From: Dactylonectria macrodidyma
Taxonomy: Eukaryota > Ascomycota > Sordariomycetes > Hypocreales > Nectriaceae
NCBI GenBank assembly: GCA_020744425.1
Contig: JAGMUV010000023.1
Span: 744,001-808,000 of the forward strand
Direction: 5' to 3'
DNA length: 64,000 bases
The notes under the pieces are model-generated. The model was not told the DNA's origin, did no database searches, and saw only the letters and a list, made by a program, of their open reading frames with translations. Below are positions 45,123 through 54,548 of this stretch, piece after piece; positions within the stretch are counted from its first letter, which is position 1, and the number at the start of each line of letters is the position of its first letter. Both the position numbers and the translations under genes were made by a program.

Positions 45123-46114
45123 TTATCCTCGATAAGCCGAATCGTGATCGGTCAATTGCATCTCCGAATCTGCAGCATCATTAATCTGCTTGCCAGAAAC
45201 GAGATACCTGGACGGATGGAAAACGTTGCACAAGACGCTCGCGACCAACATCGGCAGAGCGTCCAGGACATAGATGTAGACCTCTTTAGACTGCAGCTCA
45301 GAGTCATGTCCCATGGCGTACTCGATCAAGCGGAAAATCGATCGGATCAGGATGAGGATGCTGGTAATGTAGAGCACAGAAAGGAGCCTTCGCCATGAAC
45401 TGTCCATGGTCGACATCCTCAAGGTTGGTTTCTTGTTCACCTTGAAGTGGAAGAGGCATGTGACGACCATGAAGAGGCTGAAAAAGAGAATTTGAACGAC
45501 AAGGCCGCCAATGATGATGTTCTCTCCCTTGGACTTTTCGTCCTCTGTTTCGGCATTGACCAGCTTTCCTCCACCTGGAAACGAGTAAGTTGCCACGTAA
45601 TCCTGTGGTACGTCCATATCCAATACGTACCGATACCTTGCAGCGCAATGGAGAGCACATCTCCCAATAGGAAGAATTTGGTCAGCCAACTCGACCTAAT
45701 CAAGGAGTATTCCTCGGCGTTCAAGAGACGGATAAGTCTGCCCAAAACCATGTAGATGGAAGCAGCATAACAGGTTGGCCCGAGGAGAAGAAGCAGACTT
45801 TGCATGACGTATGGAGCGAAGGTCCAGTCCGGCGTCTGGTGCGCACCGATCGCTCGTCCAACAAAGCCCAGTGTCTCAACTAGAGTCAGGACGCCTGTTA
45901 GTTGTACCGTTGCTATTATCTAGCACGACGACGCGAATGTCATCACTCGCGTTGAATACGTACACAAAGAACCGATTAGGAAGGGAATAAAGAACCATGT
46001 CCTGGTTTTGACGATCTGATAGGCGTGCATGAGTGATGATATCGTGAATCCAATAATGAATATGATGGCTGCAGCAAGTGACGGGTCGTATTTGTAATAG
46101 TTGACGTTCGCCAT
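45123..46114 (-). CDS. RTA1-family lipid-translocating/transmembrane protein (three exons)
   Basis: Exons 46114-45964, 45879-45631 and 45574-45123 with introns of 84 bp (GTACGT...CTAG) and 56 bp (GTACGT...CCAG), giving 283 residues. Joins restore FFIPFLIGSLFETLGFVGRA and IALQGIGGGKLVNAE. About seven membrane helices begin with DPSLAAAIIFIIGFTISSLMHAYQ. The family signatures are FAPYVMQSLLLLLGPTCYAASIYM (read in two parts) and SIFRLIEYAMGHDSEL near the C-terminus, followed by the LDALPMLVASVLCNVFHPSR end helix. RTA1/RSB1 proteins are plasma-membrane proteins linked to sphingoid-base export and resistance to toxic compounds such as 7-aminocholesterol. The substrate here is unknown. Confidence 0.9.
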
Positions 46115-46869
46115 TTTGGATCGAGGGTGAACTGAATTCCTGCTTTACCGACTTGAGGAGGGGACTTGTTGGGACACGGGTTTGGTTGAGAAATGGAGAT
46201 ATCGAAGATATAGATTTGGAGGTCTGTTACCACTCGGAGGGAGTCTCGCGCTTTATGTGCCGACAGCAGAAGGCGATTTCATTTATGACGAGCGTATTTG
46301 GATTGCTCCTTTGATGATGATTCGGCTACAACGAAGCTAATCCGAAACTCAGCCCCCTATCAAACTGGCAAAGTACCGTAAGCTTACGCAAACCCAAAGG
46401 CTGATGAGATTTCATTCGCATCAATTGACTGAAATTGAAAACACATCGGAGCTCGGTAAGGCGTTTTGCTGATGGAGATCGGAGGCTCTTCATAAATGCT
46501 GGCATCCGATTGGTCGTCGGTACGAGACTAGGCCGACTGAGTCGGAGCTTTCGTTAGCAGCGGTTATGGAGGCCGGGGTAATCGCACAGACAGACCCCCG
46601 AGCATTCCGAAGCGTGTCAACAAGATCAACTCCGGTACGGAAAATACGATGGCAAATAGTTGTAGTGCTGAGCTGATGGCTATTCATATTTCCAAAGTGC
46701 CGAGCTTAGTGACGGGATAGAAAATACGATGGGCCATCTAACCGTTACATATGTCGAGGGCTGTAGTTCTCAGCATGGTGTATTGTTGCAACTAATATCT
46801 GCTTCATCTAATACTTCAAATAACGTTCTCACTTGTTGTACCACAATAGAACTGGACATCGAATCTGCC
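46115..46869. other. Intergenic: RTA1 promoter and amidohydrolase 3' flank
   Basis: No supported gene. A perfect 12-bp palindrome CGTAAGCTTACG lies at 46377-46388, about 265 bp upstream of the RTA1 start. Confidence 0.4.
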
Positions 46870-48169
46870 TCAATCATCCGTCTCCTTCTCCTCGAAATCC
46901 CTTACCGCTCCTTTCGCAACTTCATCATCGACGAGCACCTTCCAACCCAGCAATGCCATCCCCTTTGCGCAACAAATCGCAACGCTGTGTGCATCATCCG
47001 TCCCTGCAGCTTCGGCGAACCGTGGCTGGTGAGGCATGGCGTCCTTGGGAGCTGGGATGCCGAACGCTCCGTGAAATGTTGGCACAGCGTAGGAAACGTT
47101 GCCCATGTCGGTTGAGAAGGTAAAGGGCTCCTCGCTTCTCGGGATGACCTTGCCGCGCCCTAGAGTATTCATGGCTTGGGTGAATTCTCGACTCAAAGTG
47201 TCGTTGATGCGAAGATCCATGTAAGTAGGGGCACTGATAGCGGTTAGAATGGGTTTCGGGAATCTGTCAAGAATCACTCAACTGGATGTAGTTCAGCGAA
47301 CAGCCCGTTGCTGACGCTGCTGCCTCAAAGCAGGCCTTCACTCGAGCGAGTAGTTCTTCACCGCGTTTCACCGTCGGACTGCGTATGTAGTAGTTCACTC
47401 TGGAGTACTCCGGAATTACGTTTGGCACTGTTCCGCCATCTTCAATGACGCCGTGGATACGTTCATCAGGGCGCAACTGCTGTCTCAACATTGATATGCT
47501 GGTATAGGCCGCCACGGCAGCATCCAGGGCGTTCAGGCCCTTCCATGGCTCTCCTCCGGCATGTGCTGGACGTCCGTGGAACTCAACCTTGAGCTTGAGG
47601 CTCGCGATGAACTTGACGCCGGCCAAAGCTGTGAAGCCAGCGGGTAAGTGATGATGGGCAGTGGGATGCATCATAATAGCGGCCGCAACATCGCCTTTGA
47701 AGGCACCGGCTTCTAGGAGCTTGACTTTCCCAGCGCCGCCTTCTTCAGCGGGGGTTCCAAGAATTCGAATTCGTCCCTTGATGCCCAGCTTCTTGATAAT
47801 CTCAGCCAACGCGACGAATGCAGCGAGGGAGGACGTGGCGATGAGATTATGGCCACATGCATGGCCAATATTCGGTAGCGCGTCATATTCTGCGCAGAAT
47901 ATCACTAGTCGTCCACCAGTCCCATATTCGGCCTCAAAAGAGGTGTCGAGCCCGTATGCTTGACGAGTCACGACAAAGCCATGGTGTTCTAGAAACGAAG
48001 TGATAGTGTTATGGGCGATGAATTCTTTGTAGCACAGCTCTGGATTGTCGTGGATCTTTTGGTTCACGGCTCTCAAATCTTGCGAGTGAGCCTCTAGGGC
48101 AGCCGTCACTTCGGAGGTGGGGAGGGCTCCCTTGGACGCAATCGCTTCGGCTAAAGTCATCGATGACAT
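46870..48169 (-). CDS. M20-family metal-dependent amidohydrolase/peptidase (two exons)
   Basis: Exons 48169-47283 and 47233-46870 with a 49-bp intron (GTTGAG...TCAG), giving 416 residues. The join gives NYIHAPTYMDLRIND. Metal ligands typical of M20D enzymes: CAEYDALPNIGHACGHNL (GHACGH), TPAEEGGAGK (EE) and MMHPTAHH. The dimerisation domain starts at VKFIASLKLKVEFHGRPAHA with the conserved HGRPAHAG. Related fungal proteins resemble aminobenzoyl-glutamate or N-acyl-amino-acid hydrolases (PM20D2-like). It probably releases an amino acid or acyl group in the cytosol. The donor GTTGAG is uncommon, so the exact splice site is less certain than the reading frame. Confidence 0.87.
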
Positions 48170-48659
48170 TTTGAGTGACGTGATTCGAGTCAGTTAAATG
48201 AAGGATATTGTAAGGGCCAGGACGCGATAAATAATGGGTTTATGCAGAGTTCAGCACTTAAAGTTCCCCTGCCTCCTAGGATATGTGGAGATATTGCATC
48301 CACAAAGTCACTGTGGCGTGAGAATCGGATCCGGCGATGTGATTTAAATCTTGATTGGCTGCATTCCTTGTTTCTCTTGAATTGAATTTCGGTAAAGCAC
48401 TGCGCGGAACTTTGCCGCTCATGGTTTGCTGTTTTGGGTTGCTATGCCACATGCGTTCGTCGAGACGCGGAAGTCTGAGACCTCTGCATTCATCGCTTCC
48501 TCCATGGTCTGACTGCGGAGTACAAATTACTGAAACGCCAAGCGGATGTAACAAGTGACCGTTTGTTGAGTGGATAATGAGTGCTCGCTTGTGCTCCGCC
48601 TAAACACCCGTTGTATACGGATGTGGTAATGTGATGACTCTACCTTTGAACCGCTTTCA
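48170..48659. other. Intergenic: amidohydrolase promoter and GNAT 3' flank
   Basis: Nothing beyond short unsupported ORFs. Confidence 0.35.
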
Positions 48660-49166
48660 TCATAATATGATCTCTCTGCACAACGTTCCAACAGTAAAGT
48701 CATCGTAGCCCACTTGATTGTAACCCCACTTCTGATACACTTTATGACCGCTGCCATGTTCTTCCCAGACACTCAGCCATATGTTTTGAAATCCCTCCTC
48801 CTTAGCCTGTTTCTCAATGGTCCTTGCCAACCTGAAGCTAAGTCCCTTTCCGAGGACGGCGGTATCCACATAGACCCGTTGGAGTTCAATCGTACTTTGG
48901 ACATCCTCAATGCAGGCTTTGTTCGTTTCGTACGCCATGGTTGCGAAGCCAAGGATGCGGCAATCCTCGTTAGTTGCAACGTACGTGCGTTTCTCGGGGT
49001 CTTCGAGAAGCGTAGTTACTGCAGGGGGCGTGTACCTCTCCTCGATATATGCCTGCAGTTTGTGAGGTGGGACAGAATGACCGAAGGTGATAGTGAAGAC
49101 ATCGGCGCCTAACTTTGCAATTTTCTGTGCCTCAGCCAAGGTGGCTAGGCGAACAGTGAAGGCCAT
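48660..49166 (-). CDS. GNAT-family N-acetyltransferase (168 aa)
   Basis: An intronless 168-residue protein. VRLATLAEAQKIAKLGADVF is the usual beta-1/alpha-1 opening. IELQRVYVDTAVLGKGLSFRLAR is motif A, with the acetyl-CoA pyrophosphate loop (LGKGLS in place of R/QxxGxG/A). IWLSVWEEHGSGHKVYQKWGY is motif B. Length is standard for small-molecule acetyltransferases of the RimI/SSAT-like group. The amine substrate is not known. It follows the amidohydrolase in the same direction; an acetyltransferase next to a deacylase could be a modification/release pair (inference). Confidence 0.85.
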   Translation of the reverse strand: MAFTVRLATLAEAQKIAKLGADVFTITFGHSVPPHKLQAYIEERYTPPAVTTLLEDPEKRTYVATNEDCRILGFATMAYETNKACIEDVQSTIELQRVYVDTAVLGKGLSFRLARTIEKQAKEEGFQNIWLSVWEEHGSGHKVYQKWGYNQVGYDDFTVGTLCREIIL

Positions 49167-50192
49167 GACTTGGTAGTTGGTATGAGTGAAGAGACGAAAT
49201 GATGATTGCGATAATGAAATCTTATAGATCAGGATTAAAGCAGATGCATCCTGGATGAATAGATTTGACGACGCAGAAAGAGAAACCGAGACGTTAATTT
49301 ATTCTCCTGTCTTATCACCCGACGAAGTTGTGACAATTTGGATTCTTCAACGACCATCAAACCCATGTCGAAGTTGTGAGGCGGAGCTAGCTGCTACGAG
49401 AAAATCCCAGCAAGGCCCCACCAAATTTCTATTCTGGGCAAGTCATCTCTCACGCCTTTTATGTCAATGACAGGCAAGGCGTGATCCTACAGGTTTCAAA
49501 TTTGGGTTCTAGTTGGACGGCAACTAGAACCTACCGACAGGATCAAGTGGTATAATTGCTGGTCATTCAGGAATCATCAAGGATCCCCAATCGCATTCCT
49601 TGGCCACCATGAGAAGATGAGTTTTCGAGTGAAAATCTTGACATTCCAGAGAACTTTTATGCCGTTAATGAGTCGAAGAATGTGCTTAGAGTTACAAGAA
49701 GAGCTCTGCGGAGGCCATGGGAACGAGGGTCACGGCCCAAGGATGAAGCTGAGGAAAACAAGTGTTGGGTAGTAATACACTAAACGACTTGAGAGAACGA
49801 GCTAGTAGCGGCTAAAAGAAAGAGGGGCAGTAAACCTCGGTGGCTTGTTGGGAAAAGAAGAGGGCGGGCAGAGGAAGTGATAGGCCTGAACGAGGAACTC
49901 AACAGTTGGAAAGTTGTGATTTTCCACTCAAGTGTGAGGATGAACGTTGATGCAGGATATGGCTCCTTTGTCGCTTTCCCGAGAGCTGCGACTCTGGGTT
50001 GTGCTAACTCCTTGACTGGCTCTCTGCTTCTTCAAGGGCGAGTTGCTGGAACAATGGCAAAAAGCCTGGGTTTTCTTTTCATTTGTGCAGCGTACACTGT
50101 GACAGAACCACAGTCATGATGTCGCTCTTGACATGACGTCTTTCCTTCATTAACACGTTGATCTATCCAAGTTAAAAAGGACTGTACACTTA
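49167..50192. other. Intergenic about 1 kb, with a hairpin
   Basis: Contains the inverted repeat at 49505-49531. The ORFs at 49255-49470 and 49877-50119 show no features. Nothing else recognised. Confidence 0.4.
49505..49531. repeat. Perfect 11-bp inverted repeat, 5-nt loop
   Basis: GGTTCTAGTTG (49505-49515), loop GACGG, CAACTAGAACC (49521-49531). It could form a cruciform or RNA hairpin. It is about 340 bp from the GNAT start and 660 bp from the DJ-1 stop, so it does not look like a terminator. Confidence 0.65.
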
Positions 50193-50882
50193 CTATTCTA
50201 CTTTGATACCGAAAGGGTCAACGGTTGGGTCAAGATGTCTCTCATACTCCATCCAGAGAGCGATGTCTTGCGCGATTTTCCCACCATGAATATCTTCGAC
50301 AAAACCAAACATAAGATCAATTCCAGAGGACACTCCGGAAGAAGTCCAAATATTCCCATCCACCGTCCATCGAGCGCTCGGAACCCAATTGACCTGAGGG
50401 CGCCATGGTGGAATAACCTTCCAGGCTCCTTTAAATCCCGTTGCCTTCTTACCATCAAGTAAGCCGGTCAAAGATGTGATACCAGAGCCAGTGCAGACAG
50501 TAAGAAGATACTGAAGTCCAGGATATTGCTCGAGAATAAATTGGACGATCGGGTTGAGAATTCTCAAGTTGGGCTTGCCGGCATCATTTGGGTCAAAGCA
50601 GCCCATTCCACCCGGAATAATAAGCACATCGAGTTGTGGAGCAGTCTCAAATGTATGAGTAGGCGTGAGAACCTGAGAAGTTGCGAATGGTGGCATTCCC
50701 ATATTTTCTGGAAAAGGTTTAGGGGATGTCGACTGAGGTTGAAGGCTCTCCGCGATGAGAGATAGGGAGATGCCATCAGCATGGGTTGAAAGAAGGTTTA
50801 GGACGTCGAGAGGTCCTGTAACATCCAGGAGCTGGAAGCCTTCATAAAGGACCATGCCATACTTCTTAGGAGTTTGAGCCAT
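50193..50882 (-). CDS. DJ-1/PfpI (class I GATase-like) family protein
   Basis: An intronless 229-residue protein starting MAQTPKKYGMVLYEGFQLLDVTGPLDVL, the usual beta-1/alpha-1 (FxLLDvxGP) of the fungal DJ-1/PfpI branch. LDVLIIPGGMG leads to the nucleophile elbow QYLLTVCTGSGITS with the conserved Cys in TVCTGS. WTSSGVSSGIDLMFGFVE is the C-terminal signature shared with isocyanide hydratase (InhA-like) and ThiJ proteins. Likely function is hydration/hydrolysis of a small electrophile or a glyoxalase-like activity; the specific substrate is unknown. The family is usually single-exon, as here. Confidence 0.88.
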   Translation of the reverse strand: MAQTPKKYGMVLYEGFQLLDVTGPLDVLNLLSTHADGISLSLIAESLQPQSTSPKPFPENMGMPPFATSQVLTPTHTFETAPQLDVLIIPGGMGCFDPNDAGKPNLRILNPIVQFILEQYPGLQYLLTVCTGSGITSLTGLLDGKKATGFKGAWKVIPPWRPQVNWVPSARWTVDGNIWTSSGVSSGIDLMFGFVEDIHGGKIAQDIALWMEYERHLDPTVDPFGIKVE

Positions 50883-51711
50883 GGTGGAATGTTGAAAGAG
50901 AGATCTTGAAAATGAATGATATACAATGAGCTGCAGTTGTATGTCATTGGCTAGGAGGGATATTCTAGACGGATATTTTTCCCCTTTTATACTTCACTAT
51001 CCCAACGACGATGAGTGTCTCCAGATGTCAGGATGCGGATGTTCTGGGGTAAACTCATCTCTACCCCGCATCCAACCCCTGGTATTGATAGCGTCTCCTT
51101 GACCTGTCGCCGCGGATCCGCACCACATATCGATTGGTGCTTCGATGCTTACTGCATGATCACCCCCAATACTATAAGATCAATCATATTGATTGCTTAA
51201 ATCAGAGCGGCTCCGGTATCGAACGGAGCCGCAACTGCTCGGCATAATGGAGCCGCCCTGTTCTCTCGACATAGGCGCATAGTTTCACAATGCAGGGTAT
51301 TATGGACGAAAGGAAATAGTCCTCGTTACGCACCATTGCACGAGGTGCTCGCACACGCGTGCAGTAGCTATAGAGTCATCTCCTTTGGGGATGGCAGCAA
51401 TAGGAGTGTGTAGACGCATGAAAGGGATATGGGAGTACTGTGCTCAGTTACATGACTCACGCCAGAGAGATCATCATCAGCGTGGGATTTCCAGCATCAC
51501 AAGACTAAGGCATAAAATTGAGGGAAAAAATGGCGGAAAAGACTGTATTTCATAGAGACCTCAGAGAAGTAGAAGAATGTAAAGACCTAAACAACATGTT
51601 GAGTCGAAGGACTCAATGGCCAGTTTCCTCCCTGGCTGTGACACGTGACTCTTGGGGCTATCTCAAGGTGAGATTCTTCCCCTCGAGTCACAGAGTCCCC
51701 ACTATCCATAT
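50883..51711. other. Intergenic: DJ-1 promoter and inverted CGG repeat
   Basis: Contains the GC-rich inverted repeat at 51207-51232. Short ORFs only; the plus-strand frame at 51518-51715 partly overlaps the antisense of the small peptide gene. Confidence 0.4.
51207..51232. repeat. Inverted repeat GCGGCTCCG-N8-CGGAGCCGC
   Basis: Perfect 9-bp arms at 51207-51215 and 51224-51232. It contains CGG-N2-CCG in each arm and CCG-N8-CGG across the centre, spacings of the sort bound by Zn2Cys6 dimers. It lies ~325 bp upstream of the DJ-1 start. A regulatory role is inferred. Confidence 0.55.
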
Positions 51712-51907
51712 CTAGCATTGAGGATCGTTCCAGCAATCCACCTATAGGATGATCAGTCTTCACTGCTGATATATGGAGAGGAGATGGACTTACCGCGCAA
51801 CAAGCAGGCTGGGCTCCAGCTTCGATTTCAACAGGCTCTGCCTGGGGCGCTGCGGCGGCCTGAGCAATAGCCGCAAGAAAAAGGCTGACGGTAGCGAGGA
51901 AGTGCAT
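51712..51907 (-). CDS. Very small secreted cysteine peptide (47 aa, two exons)
   Basis: Exons 51907-51794 and 51741-51712 with a 52-bp intron (GTAAGT...ATAG). The product is 47 residues. The N-terminus is a signal peptide of about 20 residues (MHFLATVSLFLAAIAQAAAA), followed by an acidic, proregion-like PQAEPVEIEAGAQ. The last 12 residues hold all four cysteines in the spacing CC-x3-C-x5-C, and the final Cys is the C-terminus. The intron separates the adjacent Cys pair (exon 1) from the other two Cys (exon 2). Two disulfides are expected. I do not recognise a named fungal family. Could be a secreted signalling, antimicrobial or effector-like peptide; the short second exon makes it easy to miss. 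Confidence 0.6.
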
Positions 51908-52810
51908 GTTGAGGTAGTCGTTTATGTTTGATGCTTTCTGAGGTGCTTGTGATAAAAATGGGTAACAAAGCAATCAACACACCAGGGACATCCGCGGTTC
52001 TTATAACCTGAATCAAGACCTATTGAGGAACAGCGCGAGTCACAGCAATCAAACAGGGTTCTGTCTTAGGGCGTGGGTTGGGCCACAATGAATAGCCAAT
52101 GTTGGAAGAGACTCCGAGTTAAACCTGGTGCATAGATTCACGTATATTACGTCCAATAAATCACCGGTGCTACATCAACTGGCGTTATAATGTCTCAAAG
52201 CCTGTCAGAAGAGGCCCATTTCGGAATTTTACGCTGAGTGTCTGGCAGGCAGTGTCAAGTTATCATTCCTTTCTTTACCGGTCTTACGTAAATGCTCTAA
52301 TTGATTGATATTGTCTAATGGTTTGACCTCAGAAAGACCGATTGCCCTAACTGTACGATATCTCAAGTGGGTATCAGGGATTGGGCGTCATCTTTCCTTG
52401 AACGAAAAGATCATACTAACTATTTCTAGGTTGCGTCCGAGAAAATAGACAAGAGCAGCAAAAACAAGGATCTTCTCGTACTATGAAATCATGACGCCAA
52501 TATAGTTGACTATTGTCTAAGAAGATGATCAGATAAGATAATCAAATACGATAATCCGGAGTGACGATGCAAGTAACCCCATGACGGATATAGCCTTGAG
52601 CCACAATCCCCCTACTGCGAGTAAGGCCCATTAGGTACAAGGTCGGCTCGTCGGGCATGTCATCCTCCAAACTTGATAGTGGAAGATCGGCTCATCGGCC
52701 AGGCCCAAGATGCATGTCAAAGCCTTCTAGTTAAACGTCCCCTTCATTAGTTGGATGGTATATTTGAACAACAAAAGTCCCTCGCAGAGACATGGGAGGT
52801 TGAGAAATCA

Positions 52811-52934
52811 CACAAAGGGAAATGTTTCCGATTACTAGGGCTGTCATTTGAGGCATTGCAGCCGGCTCAAACGTTGACGAATCAAGAACTTACGCAAAGG
52901 AAAACGTTACCGGTTACGAGGACTGGCGTTTGAG
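52811..52934. repeat. Diverged direct repeat, two copies of about 42 bp
   Basis: The segment beginning CACAAAGGGAAATG at 52811 is echoed by CGCAAAGGAAAACG at 52893, and both end in ATTTGAG or GTTTGAG. Many differences are C/T or A/G transitions. Confidence 0.4.
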
Positions 52935-53205
52935 AAAATGAAGACGACTAAGCAGGTTTGTAGGACACATGAAAACAATCAAACTCATTCTATCGCTGCT
53001 ATCATCGAAGCGGGCATCAGCAGTCGCGACATGGACGGAGTCCGCAAGAGCCAAACATACACAGAACGACCTGGTAGACACGTTTGAATGGCCAGAGTGG
53101 CAAGTCAACTGAGGTCGTGGGAATGTTTAGAGGGTGGTTAGTAGTCGCCGATGATTCGTGGGTTAATCGACCGAATCCATCCCACAGGTTGGACGGGCGA
53201 TTATC

Positions 53206-53222
53206 AGATGATCAGATAAGAT
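53206..53222 (+). promoter_or_regulatory. 17-mer AGATGATCAGATAAGAT, second copy (first at 52523-52539)
   Basis: Exact 17-base match between the two sites, 683 bp apart. The core AGATAAG is a GATA-factor site type (HGATAR). Function inferred. Confidence 0.3.
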
Positions 53223-53785
53223 GTGAAAATGGTTCTGATCGCATCAAGCTCAATCATTGGCTCCTCACATTTCGCATCCTCCCTTCCCCACGAGTGTGAT
53301 CTCCGCGCGGAGGTGATATTGGGCGGGAAGGGGCGCGCTAGCCTAATCTTCATCCCTCCGGTTCGGAGAGACCTGTCTGATCCTTTCATTACGTAGTAGC
53401 TAGTTAAGATCTATAAAATTACTTAGTCAAAGTCCGCCTAGTGCTCCTCAACTCCAAGCTTTATCATAATCGGTGTGTTGAGTTGATCACCCTGCCTCTC
53501 CGGGTATCTGTATGCAGCTTTGAATTCTGACACGGAGCTTTGGAGGAGTCAACGCTGAAGGTGACCTGGAGTTACTCATCCTGAACCGCCTTCAAGTTTA
53601 CATAACACAGTTAAGAAACGTAAGAAAAACGTGGATTTATTTGAGGAACCACCTAGGACCCGCCTTCACTTTTATTAATAATTATCTCATTGATATTTAC
53701 TTGTTAGAAAATCTGTGGTGCTCTAGATCCGCACTTATGTTGAGGTGAAATCCTGTCACATCTATCAACTATTGAAGACTGAAGA

Positions 53786-53905
53786 CCAGTCTCAAAGGCT
53801 CGGATCTCTAGCAAACCGGTCTCAAAGACCCGGCTTTCTAGCAAGCCGGTCTCGAAGACCCGGCTTCCTAACAAGCCGGTCTCAAAGACCCGGATCCCTT
53901 GGGAT
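53786..53905 (+). repeat. Four 30-bp tandem repeats
   Basis: Units start CCRGTCTCRAAG and share a CCCGGCTTYCTARCAAG-like second half. The last unit ends in GGGAT and forms CCGGATCCC-TT-GGGATCCGG with its neighbourhood. Being 30 bp, the array would encode 10-residue repeats (SQRPGFLASR-like) in an open frame at 53745-53954, but no other sign of a gene is seen. Confidence 0.75.
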
Positions 53906-54548
53906 CCGGTCTAACGAGAACCTTACCATAGCTATGAGAGCAACCTACAAATAGGTCTGCCGCGAGCCCTCAGTTAGATAGAAATCAAGAGCTTCTATTC
54001 ACATCACAATGCACCCTTCCTATCTGATGCAACAAATCCGGTAACAATGGTTTGTCTGAAGATTTCGATTTTCAAGCTTCAGAATACACTCAGAAAGAGG
54101 CACCTCCACAACCAAACAAATCGAATTTCGAGGAGGTCCGATTCTCATGAGAATTTCGGTTGACGTCTTTCATATTGTCCACTTGTATTCCTCCAATTAT
54201 CGTTTAGGTCTCTGGGGATAGACCACCCGGTGGTTAAATAAGATGCTGCGAAACTTCTATGGGGGAGGTAAGAAATATCAGGGAGGCTTTTCTCAGTAGT
54301 TCTCAATCATGAGATATGCACTAAATATTCTGTCCTTAAGAGAACTGCAGAACTAAGAATGGTGGTGTGGAGACTTCTCACATTTTTAAGCGACAGCCCC
54401 TCACTCGATCACATGATGAATAATCAAACTTCTGATGAGCCGATCCTTCGACTTACCACATGCATTCCTTACTCGCCTCCGATTATCGGTCTCAAGTCGA
54501 CGACGCTCGCCTCTTATCTATCCGTTTGTAACAATACGGCCACTAATC

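Larger units (their letters stand above)
51908..54548. other. 2.6-kb non-coding, repeat-bearing region
   Basis: No supported gene. It contains a diverged direct repeat (52811-52934), two copies of a 17-mer with GATAAG (52523-52539, 53206-53222), a 12-bp palindrome CTCCGCGCGGAG (53301-53312) and four 30-bp tandem repeats (53786-53905). The last ~250 bp is the promoter/leader of the homeodomain gene. Confidence 0.45.
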
